From Pseudomonas sp. L5B5 (GTDB lineage: Bacteria; Pseudomonadota; Gammaproteobacteria; Pseudomonadales; Pseudomonadaceae), in assembly GCF_020520285.1 (NCBI RefSeq), contig NZ_CP084742.1, forward strand, positions 1,240,001 through 1,304,000: DNA of 64,000 nucleotides. The letters are read 5' to 3'. A model generated the notes under the pieces. The model worked only from the letters and a program-made list of their open reading frames with translations. It searched no databases and was not told the DNA's origin. Positions 36,097-44,819 of this stretch are shown here, one piece after another. Each line of letters opens with the position of its first letter. Positions within the stretch are counted from its first letter, which is position 1. A program made the translations under genes and the position numbers.

Positions 36097-36206
36097 TGAA
36101 CGGTAACGCGCATTTATGGGGTAACCGATCGGCATCGGGCTGCTGCCTGGTATATTTTTGAAGGCATCGACCTACCCTCCTCCAGCTTTGCAGGGCATCA
36201 AGCAAC

Positions 36207-36593
36207 ATGGACCACCTTCAGTTCACTCCCGCACAACTGGCCTGCCGAACAGGCACAAGCCAGCTCGACAAGCCGGTACGACAGTGGCTGGCGAGTTTGC
36301 CAAGTGCACAGCGAATCGATTTTCTCAAGGAGCTGTGGCCGCTGAACGTGCGCTACACCCTGATCCTGTTGCAGGGCGCCAGGTTGTCCAGGGAAGAGAA
36401 CCGGCAGCTATGCCGAACATGGCTACGCGCGGGCCACCACAACGCAGCCCAGGCATTGATCGAAGGCTTCGAGTCACTGCTGGGGGAAAAAACATTCTGG
36501 CAAATGGCCTCACAAGAACAGCTCTGCCCGGCCATGCGGGAAATGCTCGACTATCACGGGCACGGGCGCCTGGAGCCTCGACATGCACCCTGA
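36207..36593 (+). CDS. Hypothetical protein, first gene of a small three-gene operon
   Basis: The 128-residue protein is soluble, mostly helical and rich in Leu and Arg, with no signal or membrane segment. I do not recognise a domain. Its last 11 nt overlap the start of the next gene, so the two are translationally coupled. The trio sits where a tpsA gene would be expected. Its context (a DUF6896-like neighbour) is compatible with an immunity or adaptor role, but no function is claimed. Confidence 0.6.
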   Translation: MDHLQFTPAQLACRTGTSQLDKPVRQWLASLPSAQRIDFLKELWPLNVRYTLILLQGARLSREENRQLCRTWLRAGHHNAAQALIEGFESLLGEKTFWQMASQEQLCPAMREMLDYHGHGRLEPRHAP

Positions 36594-37053
36594 CCTCGCC
36601 CGACTGATTCACGACTACCAGGCCAGGGTCCGTAGCGCCGTCGAGCTGATCCGCCAGTCCGGCATTGCCTTGCCCGTCAGCAACGTCGACTGGTTGGCAA
36701 GCGATATTGCGGACCAGGGCGAACTTGCCGGAGGTATTCGTTACTTCAAGCATGGCTACGGCTGCGCCGTTCACCTGCCGTCAGGCATCGTGGACTTCGA
36801 TTTTGGCGAGCATGCACAGATCGACGGAGTGACCGTCTCGAGGCTGGCCGGTTTTGCCGGACCTGGGCTTGCAGACTACGGGTTTGCCGATCAGCAGGCG
36901 CTCCAGGCATGTTTCGACCAGGCAGTGACGACAGGATCAGTGGTCCATTCCAACTACATGCTGTATTACGTTGCCGACAACAGCGACTGGCAGGCCCCGC
37001 TGGAAGATCACCACGACAATCCACCCCGCGCAGGAAATGGAACCACCCCATGA
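36583..37053 (+). CDS. DUF6896-like small protein, possible immunity-type protein
   Basis: The 156-residue protein has the pattern GGIRYFKHGYGCAVHLPSG followed by VDFDFGEHAQIDGVTVSRLAGF, which resembles DUF6896 proteins, a family often seen near polymorphic toxin genes. It has no signal or membrane segment. It overlaps the preceding gene by 11 nt and the next by 4 nt (ATGA), so the three genes are made together. No toxin gene is adjacent; it may be an orphan. The family call is by motif memory only. Confidence 0.55.
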   Translation: MHPDLARLIHDYQARVRSAVELIRQSGIALPVSNVDWLASDIADQGELAGGIRYFKHGYGCAVHLPSGIVDFDFGEHAQIDGVTVSRLAGFAGPGLADYGFADQQALQACFDQAVTTGSVVHSNYMLYYVADNSDWQAPLEDHHDNPPRAGNGTTP

Positions 37054-37481
37054 AGTTCACTTCGGCAGGCAAGCGCGTCGAACCCGGCACCGTCAGCTAT
37101 AGAAGCCTGGGCTTCGGGGAGACCTCGATCCTTGAAACGACCCCCTACACGCTGGAAATAGACCACGATGAACTTCCTGCACGCTTTCTCGAATGCGCCG
37201 ACGGATTCATCAGCGAATGCCGGATTGATGACAAGGCGCAGGGGTATGCAGACATTGCGCCACTGCAACAGCTGGATTACCCGGGTTTCAGGCAATTGCT
37301 CAAGAACGAACCGGACCTGGCCGCCAGCCTGATCCGTGACTATCTCTACTTCGAGCTGTTCTTTTACCTGTTTGCCAGCATCAGCGGACTTGAGATCGTT
37401 ATAAACGACATCGCCAGCGTCCATGTCACAGGCACCGCGATGATAATCACGGGCCAGACATTTCGTGCCAGGCGCACATGA
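37050..37481 (+). CDS. Hypothetical protein, third gene of the small operon
   Basis: The ATG at 37050 overlaps the previous stop codon (ATGA) and gives 143 residues. The frame is open upstream, but the ATGA overlap fixes the start. The protein has an acidic N-terminal half and a hydrophobic stretch near 108-125 (YFELFFYLFASISGLEIVIN) that may be a buried helix rather than a membrane segment. No family is recognised. The gap to the convergent binding-protein gene is 68 nt and shows no clear terminator. Confidence 0.6.
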   Translation: MKFTSAGKRVEPGTVSYRSLGFGETSILETTPYTLEIDHDELPARFLECADGFISECRIDDKAQGYADIAPLQQLDYPGFRQLLKNEPDLAASLIRDYLYFELFFYLFASISGLEIVINDIASVHVTGTAMIITGQTFRARRT

Positions 37482-37549
37482 CCGGGGAACGTGCAGGCCG
37501 ATATCACCCGGCTACACCAAGACCAACGTTCGATCGCAGATAGTCGCGG

Positions 37550-38626
37550 TCAGTTGCCAGTCACGACACTGTTCCAGATCCGCGTGCGCAATCGATCGAT
37601 TTTCGGTGGAACGGCTTGCAACGCATACAACTTGCCGAATATCTGCGGCGACGGATATACCTTGTTGTCCGACCTTATATCCGGATGAACCCACGCCCCG
37701 GCCGCCTGGTTACCGTTGGCGTACTTGATCGAGTTGGTCACCGCCGCCATGACTTCAGGTTGCAACAGGTAGTTCATGAAGGCGTAGGCAGCCTCTTCAT
37801 TGGGTGCATCGGCAGGCATGGCCACCATGTCGAACCAGGTCGGCGCGCCCTCCCTGGGAACGACATAATCGATCTGGATACCATTCTTCGCCTCGCGAGC
37901 GCTGTCGGCAGCCTGCAGCACATCACCGGAAAAACCCAGCACCAGGCAGATATCGCCATTGGCCAGGTCGGAAACATACTTGCCGGAATGAAAGTAGGTG
38001 ACGTTCTTGCGCATCTGCTCCAACAACAGCTTGGCCTTCTTGTAGTCCTCGACGTTGGTGCTGTGGTGGGGAAGGCCCAGGTAATGGAGCGCGATCGGCA
38101 ACATCTCCGGGGCATTGTCCAATACCGCGACCCCACACTTGGCCAGCTTCTGCAAAAGCTCCGGCTTGAAGATCAGGTCCCAGCTGTCCATCGGTTGATC
38201 CGGGCCAAGGACCGCACGCACTTTCTCGACGTTGTAACCGATTCCGGTCGTGCCCCATACATACGGATATCCGTACTGGTTGCCCGGATCATTCACCGCG
38301 GTGGCCTGAAGCAGTTCGGGGTCAAGATTCTTCCAGTTGGGGAGTTTGCTCTTGTCGAGTTTTTTCAATGCGCCGCCTTCGATTTGCCGCGCCATGAAGT
38401 GACTCGAAGGAAATACCACGTCGTAGCCGGAGCGGCCGGTCATCAACTTGGCATCCAGTATCTCGTTGCTGTCGTAGACGTCGTAGTGCGCCTGGATGGA
38501 AGTTTGCGCCTTGAAACCGGACAGGGTGTCGTCGGCCACATAACCACTCCAGTTGTAGACCCTGAGCTCTCCAGCTGCGTGACTCGCGGACGCGATCAAT
38601 AAAAGGGGAAATAGCTTTTTCAGCAT
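37550..38626 (-). CDS. Polyamine-type ABC transporter periplasmic binding protein (PotF/SpuD-like)
   Basis: The 358-residue protein has a signal peptide (MLKKLFPLLLIASASHA) and starts its mature part with ELRVYNWSGYV, the signature of PotD/PotF/SpuD proteins. Later segments (YDVVFPSSHFMARQIEGG; PYVWGTTGIGYN; WFDMVAMPADAPNEEAAY) match the same family. It binds putrescine, spermidine or a related amine. No permease or ATPase genes are adjacent, so it is an orphan that must use another transporter or act as a sensor. An AraC-type regulator gene lies upstream on the same strand. Confidence 0.88.
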   Translation of the reverse strand: MLKKLFPLLLIASASHAAGELRVYNWSGYVADDTLSGFKAQTSIQAHYDVYDSNEILDAKLMTGRSGYDVVFPSSHFMARQIEGGALKKLDKSKLPNWKNLDPELLQATAVNDPGNQYGYPYVWGTTGIGYNVEKVRAVLGPDQPMDSWDLIFKPELLQKLAKCGVAVLDNAPEMLPIALHYLGLPHHSTNVEDYKKAKLLLEQMRKNVTYFHSGKYVSDLANGDICLVLGFSGDVLQAADSAREAKNGIQIDYVVPREGAPTWFDMVAMPADAPNEEAAYAFMNYLLQPEVMAAVTNSIKYANGNQAAGAWVHPDIRSDNKVYPSPQIFGKLYALQAVPPKIDRLRTRIWNSVVTGN

Positions 38627-38813
38627 GACATCACCTCTTTGATTATTGTTTTAGGTAACCACTGAAAACTTGAGGATGCCGATTGCAGGCGACCTCCCTA
38701 TTGCCCTTGGGAGCTTCATGCGCAGCGTCTTTCGGTGCAGGGATCCCGCGACTCCCGGGCCCGGGTTCGAGGAACTTGCCGACACGGCTCGACAACGACG
38801 GGAATGAGGTTAA

Positions 38814-39641
38814 TCAACTGCTGCGAGGTGTGTCTTGCCTGCGGGCCCGCGTAGAAAACTGCTTCAGATAAGCCTTGGGCGTCATTCCCAGATGCTCGCG
38901 GAAGCACTTGTAGAAGGCCGAAATGGAGTTGAACCCGGCAGCGAAGGCCAGCCCATCCACCCGCGCACTATCGCAGTCCTGCTCCAGGGCATTGAGCAAG
39001 TGTTTCAGGCGGGCTTGATTGACGTAGCGATAGAAGCTTTGCCCCAGCACCTGATTGAGCAAATGGGATACCTGGTTACGGGTATAACCCGTGGCATCGG
39101 CCACCTGCTGCAGGTTCAGCTCGGGGTCAAGGTAGGGCCGCTGGCGTTGGAAATAGTCTTCCAGGTCGCCCGCCAGAATCCCTATCTGGCGCGTTGACAG
39201 GCCCAAGCGGCTGAGTGCGGGGCGGCCAACCGTCGAGGCCACTTCACCGGCCCGCTCCAGGTTGGCGTACTCATTGACCCTCCAGACCAGGCCGTCGAGC
39301 ACGGTGATCGCTTCACTGGCCCGAAACGAAAGCAGATCGTTGCCACCGCGCAGGCAGATGCGGTACTGGATGAATGCCGTATGGCCGTCGATGCGAATCC
39401 GATCGGTATGCTCCAGCAGTTCACCGCTCAGGTGCGGCAGGCTGGACTGCACGAAGTCTCGAAGCTCGGGCAGGCGCACCACCTGATGGCTCGAGAAGTC
39501 GTGGTACTCCACATCCGGGTGATACAGCCTCATCACCGCCTCCAGGTCACGCTGCTTCCAGGCCTGGTGATAGAGCAGGATGGTCCGGCGGGTGTGCTCA
39601 GCCTGTGCCTGATCATCAGGCAGAAGAGGGTCGAGGGTCAT
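38814..39641 (-). CDS. AraC-family regulator with an N-terminal NTF2/SnoaL-like domain
   Basis: The ATG at 39641 gives 275 residues; a GTG three codons earlier is possible. Residues about 15-130 form an NTF2/SnoaL-like domain (LYHQAWKQRDLEAVMRLYHP; YHDFSSHQVV), unusual for AraC proteins, which normally carry a cupin. The C-terminal 100 residues are an AraC HTH pair (NLQQVADATGYTRNQVSHLL and VDGLAFAAGFNSISAFYKCF). It could sense a hydrophobic small molecule in the NTF2 pocket. It is encoded upstream of the polyamine-type binding protein, a plausible target, with 187 nt between. Confidence 0.8.
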   Translation of the reverse strand: MTLDPLLPDDQAQAEHTRRTILLYHQAWKQRDLEAVMRLYHPDVEYHDFSSHQVVRLPELRDFVQSSLPHLSGELLEHTDRIRIDGHTAFIQYRICLRGGNDLLSFRASEAITVLDGLVWRVNEYANLERAGEVASTVGRPALSRLGLSTRQIGILAGDLEDYFQRQRPYLDPELNLQQVADATGYTRNQVSHLLNQVLGQSFYRYVNQARLKHLLNALEQDCDSARVDGLAFAAGFNSISAFYKCFREHLGMTPKAYLKQFSTRARRQDTPRSS

Positions 39642-39770
39642 GCGCGCCACTCCACAACTCGAACAGGCTCAGAGGATAACCGAAACCTGGCCTCGACCCA
39701 GCCACTGGCGCGAGGCGGCCAAGCTCACGCCTGTTGGGCCTGATTGCATTGACCTGGCCGCCCCAAAGGA

Positions 39771-40208
39771 TCAGCGAGCGGCTTCGAGCAACTGCGCGAT
39801 GCGCTTGCGCAACTCCCCGTGTTCGGACTCCGTGTAGGCCACCGCGGTCTTCCAGTCGTAGAACCAGACGGGCATCCGGCGCTTGTCTTCAGGCTCGCTG
39901 GCATAACGGGGAAAGAGGTGGCAATGCAGTTCCGGTTCCGAATTGCCGAGGATTTCATAGTTCATGCGCAGGGCCCCGGTGGCCTGCAGTACGGCGTCGC
40001 CGATACGGGCCATGTCCAGCAGGTAGGCCGCCCTGGCCTGGGCATCCAGATCGTTCAGGCTCGGTACCACAGGATCAGGCAGCAGCAGGCAGTAGCCCGG
40101 CAGGAACTGCACATCCCCCATGACCGCCCAGCCCGAGGCCATGCGGCAAATCACCTTGTCGTTGGCACCCTGGCGGGCCAGCTCGACACGTTGCGAAATC
40201 AGCGACAT
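39771..40208 (-). CDS. HIT-family hydrolase
   Basis: The 145-residue protein has the histidine-triad motif (ELHCHLFPRY, HxHxx form) and the preceding NYEILGNSEP. HIT proteins hydrolyse nucleotide phosphoramidates or related dinucleotides. There is no signal peptide. It is a single cytosolic gene, 148 nt downstream of the LysE-type gene on the same strand. The natural substrate cannot be read from the sequence. Confidence 0.85.
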   Translation of the reverse strand: MSLISQRVELARQGANDKVICRMASGWAVMGDVQFLPGYCLLLPDPVVPSLNDLDAQARAAYLLDMARIGDAVLQATGALRMNYEILGNSEPELHCHLFPRYASEPEDKRRMPVWFYDWKTAVAYTESEHGELRKRIAQLLEAAR

Positions 40209-40356
40209 TCATTATCCCTTGATGGCGTGCCCGGCAAGCGCTGCCAGGCAGACAGTGTCCAGGTGCCGGTCGGCACCGCGGCCACTCTATCACCTGCAAG
40301 CACGGGGTTTGCCAACGCAGCGGGCGATGCTCCAGGGTCGCTGTGCGCCGATGGTC

Positions 40357-40962
40357 CTATACCGCCCGAACGACGGTGTAGGTGAGCGTTGCCGAGAACA
40401 GCGCCAGCACGATGGCCGTGACTCTTGAGAACAACGGGCCAGACACTCGTCCGAAGTATTGCGCCCGGATGCCCGCCCCCAGCGAAATCCACAGCAAGGC
40501 GATGGGCGCCAGTGCCACGAAGAATGCGCCCAATGACCCCGCGAACCCCGGGACACTGGCAAACGAGCTGGCCGGGAAGATCACGCTGGCGAAGATCAAC
40601 CCCTTGGGATTGAGCAGGGTCGCGATCAGCAGATGACGCGGCCAGTTTTCAAACCGATCCGCCTGGTGGGCATCGATACCCGAGGTCTTCCAGGTCTTGA
40701 GGGCCAGCGCCGCGATGTAGCACGCACAGCAGAGCTTGATCAGGTGGATCAGCCACGGATGGTCCTGGGACAGCAGCACCAGCCCCCAGCCCCAGGTACA
40801 GATCGAAACGGTGTAGCCGAGCATCTCGACCAGCGCCAGGGGCAAGGACCGCAGCACGCCGAACTTGAAGCCCGAAGCCAGCAGCAGCGTATTCGAAGGC
40901 CCCGGAACGATCAGTATCAGGGATGAGAACAACGCGATCTTGTAGAAGTCGTCCATTTGCAT
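40357..40962 (-). CDS. LysE/RhtB-family exporter, possibly pltP
   Basis: The 201-residue protein has about six membrane segments and the LysE/RhtB start (FSSLILIVPGPSNTLLLASG, with GPN replaced by GPS). These exporters remove amino acids and related small molecules. It lies 64 nt after pltO on the same strand. In P. protegens the exporter operon is described as pltIJKNOP, and this gene occupies the pltP position, but I cannot confirm that pltP encodes a LysE protein. It could be an unrelated neighbour. Confidence 0.7.
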   Translation of the reverse strand: MQMDDFYKIALFSSLILIVPGPSNTLLLASGFKFGVLRSLPLALVEMLGYTVSICTWGWGLVLLSQDHPWLIHLIKLCCACYIAALALKTWKTSGIDAHQADRFENWPRHLLIATLLNPKGLIFASVIFPASSFASVPGFAGSLGAFFVALAPIALLWISLGAGIRAQYFGRVSGPLFSRVTAIVLALFSATLTYTVVRAV

Positions 40963-41026
40963 GTTTTCCTATTCCGTCAGGAAAGTCGGTCTGGAGGCTG
41001 AGGTTGGGTCGCTGTATGGCCCGGGG

Positions 41027-42523
41027 TCAGGTGGAGTGCCCGCCCACGGATTTGTAGATGCTGATCAAGTGCGTCCTGAGCTGGCTGGCGCTGTTGACCA
41101 GGTCACGCTGGGCCTCGAGCAACGTGCGCTGGGCATCCAGTTCGTCCAGGTAGCTGGCATCGCCGGCGGCGTACCTGGCGCGAGTCCACTCGTAGGTGCG
41201 GGCCTTGCTGTCGTAGCTGTCCTTGAGATGCTCGGCACGCTGGTACTCGTTGTGATAACGGCTCAAGGCGTCGTCCACCTCTTGCCAGGCTGCCAGCACG
41301 GTCTGGTGGAACGCCACGGCCGCCTCCTGCTGTTCGAGCTTGCGCAAGACCACGGTATTGCTGCGCCGCCCGCGGTCGAACAGCGGCAGGTCCAGGCGAG
41401 GCCCCACGGACCAGCTTCGGCTGCTCCAGTCGGCGAACTGGCCACTCTTGTAGGACTCGAAACCCACGTCGGCCCCCAGCATCACGCTGGGATAAAGCTG
41501 CGCCTCGGCCACGCCGATACCGGCCGTGGCCCGGTGCAACCGGGCTTGAGCGGCGCGGATATCCGGGCGCTCGCGCGCCAGCTCGGCAGGCACCCCCAGC
41601 TGCAGGTTGGGTAGCGGGCTGCCCAGGGCGTTATCGGCTGTATCGGCCAGCAAGGTGTCCAGGCTGCCCGGATGCTGGCCCAGCAGCAGAGCGATCCGGT
41701 TGGCCGCCTGGGTGTGCAAGGTCTTCCAGCCCGGAATCTGGGCATTGAGCGCCGCCAGGCGCGCTTGCTGGCGCTCCACCGCGAACCCGTCCTCCTCGCC
41801 CTCGCGGGCCTGTACCGCAACCACTTGCAGATGGGCCTCGAGAATCCGCGCCTCCTGTTCCAGCAGGCTGGTCTGGCGTTGAGCCGTGCGCACTTCAAGG
41901 TAGTTCCTGGCCAGCTCGCTGGACACGCTCAGCAGCACATCGTCAAGGGTTGCGGCGGCGCCATCGACGTCGGCCTGGGCCGCTTCGCCAAGGCGCGACA
42001 CCCGGCCCCAGATATCCAGCTCCCAGGAAACGTCGAAACCGGCCTGGTACAGGCTGTAGGGGTCGGTCAGGGCCTTTTCCAGGGCATCGCGGTCGCCCCC
42101 CAGGGCTTCGAGCATCCGATTGTTCGGCGCATAGCGGCTTTGCCGGTTTCTCGTAGCCGCCGCCGAGAAAGACACCTCGGGTGTCTCCAGGGACGCGACG
42201 ATCCGGCGTTGCAGGCGCACCTGGGCAAATCGCAGCAAGGCCGTCTGCAGGTCCGGGTTGTCCGCCTGCACCTGGGCCTGCAGCCGGTCCAGCACCGGAT
42301 CGTTGAAAACCTGCCACCAGTGACCGGCGACCCCCTTTGACGTCGCCACGGAGGGTTGCCCGGGCCCCGGTGTGGCCGTCGGGCCGCTGTGCCAGTCCTC
42401 CCATCGCTGCGGGCTTTGCACCTCGGGCGCCTTGAAGTCGGGGCCAACGGTGCAGGCCGAGAGCGCCATCATCAATGCCGCTGCCAGTCCACCGAGCAGG
42501 TATCCAGAATGAGTCGTTTTCAT
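41027..42523 (-). CDS. pltO: Outer-membrane efflux lipoprotein PltO (NodT/OprM-like)
   Basis: The ATG at 42523 gives 498 residues with a lipoprotein signal (lipobox LSAC, Cys24). A TTG start five codons earlier is unlikely. The mature protein is a TolC/OprM-type channel: ACTVGPDFKAPEVQ start, ADVDGAAATLDDVLLSVSSELARNY, and the repeated second half (FESYKSGQFADWSSRSWSVG). It provides the outer-membrane exit for the PltI-PltJ-PltK-PltN pump that exports pyoluteorin. It is 21 nt after pltN and transcribed with it. Confidence 0.88.
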   Translation of the reverse strand: MKTTHSGYLLGGLAAALMMALSACTVGPDFKAPEVQSPQRWEDWHSGPTATPGPGQPSVATSKGVAGHWWQVFNDPVLDRLQAQVQADNPDLQTALLRFAQVRLQRRIVASLETPEVSFSAAATRNRQSRYAPNNRMLEALGGDRDALEKALTDPYSLYQAGFDVSWELDIWGRVSRLGEAAQADVDGAAATLDDVLLSVSSELARNYLEVRTAQRQTSLLEQEARILEAHLQVVAVQAREGEEDGFAVERQQARLAALNAQIPGWKTLHTQAANRIALLLGQHPGSLDTLLADTADNALGSPLPNLQLGVPAELARERPDIRAAQARLHRATAGIGVAEAQLYPSVMLGADVGFESYKSGQFADWSSRSWSVGPRLDLPLFDRGRRSNTVVLRKLEQQEAAVAFHQTVLAAWQEVDDALSRYHNEYQRAEHLKDSYDSKARTYEWTRARYAAGDASYLDELDAQRTLLEAQRDLVNSASQLRTHLISIYKSVGGHST

Positions 42524-42544
42524 GACATTCCTTATCAAGCCAAT

Positions 42545-43663
42545 TCAAACCAAACGATTGCGAAACAGCCAGGCCGCCAGAGGCAGGGTCACTAGCGCGA
42601 CGGCAAACATGGGCACCAGGTTCCAGGAGACATCGGCCAGGGTCGCCCCTTCCAGGTAGATCCTCCTGACCAGGTCGATGGCGAAGCGCAGCGGGTCGAG
42701 GTAGGTCAAAAGCTGCAGGGCCTGCGGCATGCTGTGCACTGGAGTGATCAGCCCGGACAGCAGGATCAGCGGCATCATCAGCACGAAGGTGTACACCATC
42801 GCTTGCTGCATGTTGGCCGAGAGCGCCGAGATGGACAGACCGATGCCCACGCAAGCGCTGGTGAAGACGAACAACCCCAGGTACAGGTCGAGCACGGAGC
42901 CGATCATGGGAATCTCGAACCAGAACAACCCGACCAACAGGATCAGGCTCGATTGCAGCAAGCCGATCAGCACCGAGGGCATGGCCTTGCCCAGCAGGAT
43001 CACGAAGGGCGTGAGCGGCGTGACCAGCAACTGGTCGAACGTGCCCTGCTCGCGCTCCCTGGCCACCGACAGGGCCGCCATCATCAAGGTCTGGATCATG
43101 CTCAAGGCCGCGATCAAGCCAGGCACGATGTTCCAGCGCGTCTGCAGGTTGGGATTGAACCAGGCGCGGGTCTCCAGCCGCACGGGAGCATTGGCAGCCC
43201 CCAGGAACTGCTGGTTGAAGTCGCCCACCAGGTTGGCGATGTGCCCGGCAGCCATTCCCGCCGTCGTGGAGTTGCGCCCGTCCAGCACCAACTGCAGGCC
43301 CGCCTCTTCATGGCGCCCCAGGCGTTCCTCGAAGTCGGCGGGAATGTGCAGCACCAGCAAGGCCTCGCCCTGGTCGATCGCCGGGGCGATCTCGTCGACA
43401 CTGGTCAGCGTGGCTGCCCGGGCAAAGACCCCGGAGGCATCGAAGCGGGCCACCAGTTCCCGTGAAGCACGTCCCTGGCTCTGGTCCAGCACGGCATAGG
43501 GCACATGGTTCAGGTCATAGGTCGCGCCATAACCGAACAGCAGCGACTGGACGATCGCCGGGGCGATCAGGATCACTCGGTTGGCCGGGTCCTTGACGAT
43601 GGCCAGGCATTCCTTCTGGAACAGGAACAGCAGTTCACGCACGAAATTCATCAACTTTTCCAT
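42545..43663 (-). CDS. pltN: ABC-2-type membrane permease PltN
   Basis: The ATG at 43663 (4 nt after the pltK stop) gives 372 residues. The protein has an N-terminal membrane segment, a long periplasmic domain and a C-terminal ABC-2 membrane domain of about five segments (LSMIQTLMMAALSVAREREQGTFDQLL ... LLSGLITPVHSMP). It resembles YhhJ/YbhR-type exporters and is homologous to PltK, with which it should form a heterodimeric permease served by the dual ATPase PltJ. Role: inner-membrane part of the pyoluteorin exporter. Confidence 0.9.
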   Translation of the reverse strand: MEKLMNFVRELLFLFQKECLAIVKDPANRVILIAPAIVQSLLFGYGATYDLNHVPYAVLDQSQGRASRELVARFDASGVFARAATLTSVDEIAPAIDQGEALLVLHIPADFEERLGRHEEAGLQLVLDGRNSTTAGMAAGHIANLVGDFNQQFLGAANAPVRLETRAWFNPNLQTRWNIVPGLIAALSMIQTLMMAALSVAREREQGTFDQLLVTPLTPFVILLGKAMPSVLIGLLQSSLILLVGLFWFEIPMIGSVLDLYLGLFVFTSACVGIGLSISALSANMQQAMVYTFVLMMPLILLSGLITPVHSMPQALQLLTYLDPLRFAIDLVRRIYLEGATLADVSWNLVPMFAVALVTLPLAAWLFRNRLV

Positions 43664-43667
43664 GGCT

Positions 43668-44810
43668 TCAATCCAGCTTCTTGCGCGTGCAAAGACGTGC
43701 CGCATTCAGGAGCAACACTGCATAGGCTGTGAGGATCGCCAGGTTCTTCAGCACCAGCGGCCCGTTGTTGCCCGCCAGGAACAGGGTCTTCACCAGCTCC
43801 ATGAAATAGGTCGCCGGCAGGATCGAGCCGACCACGCGGATGAATGTCGGCACGTTGCGCAGATCGAACAGGAACCCCGACAGCATCAACGCCGGCAGGA
43901 AGCTGAAGATGATCGCGATCTGGCTCGCCAGGAACTGGTTGCGGGTCTTCGCCGAGATCAGCAGGCCGATTCCCAGGGTTACCAGCAGGTACAGCATCGA
44001 GCTGAACAGCAAGAGCACCAGCGAGCCCTGGATCGGTACCTGGAACAGCAGCCGCGCCGAGACCAGGCACATCAGCAATCCCAGCAGGCCGACCACGAAG
44101 TAGGGAATGATCTTGGCCAGCAGGATCTCGATCGACTTGACCGGGGTGACGAACAGCGACTCAAGCGTGCCCCGCTCCCACTCGCGAGCCAGCACCAGTG
44201 ACGTCAGGAACGCCCCCACCAGCGTCATGATCAGGGCGATCAGCCCGGGAACCAGATACCAGGTACTGCTGTTGGCCGCGTTGAACCACATGCGTTCCAC
44301 GATCACCACCCGCCCCGAGGCGGGTGCCTGCAGAGTCCGATCCAGCCGCTGCTGTTGCCAGACCGCCAGTGCGCCTCTGACATAGCGCCCCAACGTCGCC
44401 GCGCTGTTGGCATCGGCGCCATGCAGCAACAACTGCAAGCGCGCGTCATGCTGTTCGAGCCGCCTGGAAAAGTCGGCCGGCACCCGCACGATGCCATCGA
44501 CCCGGCGCTTGTCCATCAGTGCCTGCGCCTCGGCCATGCTGGTGACTCGGGTGACCGCGAAGTAGGCGGAGCTTTCGAGCTTGGCCACCACCTCCCTGGC
44601 GACGGGCGAACTGTCTTCCAGGACCACGGCCAGTGGCGTATTGCGAATATCCAGCGACAGGCCGTAGCCAAATATCAGGATGAGCACGATGGGCAGGATC
44701 ACGCCTATGGCCATGTTGCTCTTGTCCCGCAACAACTGGCGGAACTCCTTCTTGGTCAGCGCCACCAAGCGGCGCCTGAAACCTGATGCAGATCCATTGA
44801 GTTCGGACAT
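43668..44810 (-). CDS. pltK: ABC-2-type membrane permease PltK
   Basis: The 380-residue protein has the same layout as PltN: an N-terminal helix (KEFRQLLRDKSNMAIGVILP), a large periplasmic loop and a C-terminal ABC-2 domain (FLTSLVLAREWERGTLESLFVTPVKSIEILLAK; LMLSGFLFDLRNVP). It starts 9 nt after pltJ and is followed directly by pltN. Together PltK and PltN make the transmembrane half of the exporter. The AREWERGT segment corresponds to the coupling helix region that contacts the ATPase. Confidence 0.9.
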   Translation of the reverse strand: MSELNGSASGFRRRLVALTKKEFRQLLRDKSNMAIGVILPIVLILIFGYGLSLDIRNTPLAVVLEDSSPVAREVVAKLESSAYFAVTRVTSMAEAQALMDKRRVDGIVRVPADFSRRLEQHDARLQLLLHGADANSAATLGRYVRGALAVWQQQRLDRTLQAPASGRVVIVERMWFNAANSSTWYLVPGLIALIMTLVGAFLTSLVLAREWERGTLESLFVTPVKSIEILLAKIIPYFVVGLLGLLMCLVSARLLFQVPIQGSLVLLLFSSMLYLLVTLGIGLLISAKTRNQFLASQIAIIFSFLPALMLSGFLFDLRNVPTFIRVVGSILPATYFMELVKTLFLAGNNGPLVLKNLAILTAYAVLLLNAARLCTRKKLD

Positions 44811-44819
44811 GGCGGCTCC

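Larger units (their letters stand above)
35775..36206. other. 432-nt gene-free gap with two different repeat elements
   Basis: No coding sequence is supported here. It contains a REP-like arm (35955-35995), a separate GGAGCGAAGCTTGCTCGCGA element (36066-36096), and the upstream regions of two divergent operons (PhdA-tpsB leftward, the small-gene trio rightward). In P. aeruginosa a large tpsA (pdtA) gene precedes phdA, by my recollection; here its place is empty. Confidence 0.7.

Noticed and set aside
36207..37481. A complete contact-dependent inhibition or polymorphic toxin locus
   Set aside because: No CdiA/TpsA-like large gene or toxin tip is present on either strand; only possible immunity-like small genes are seen.
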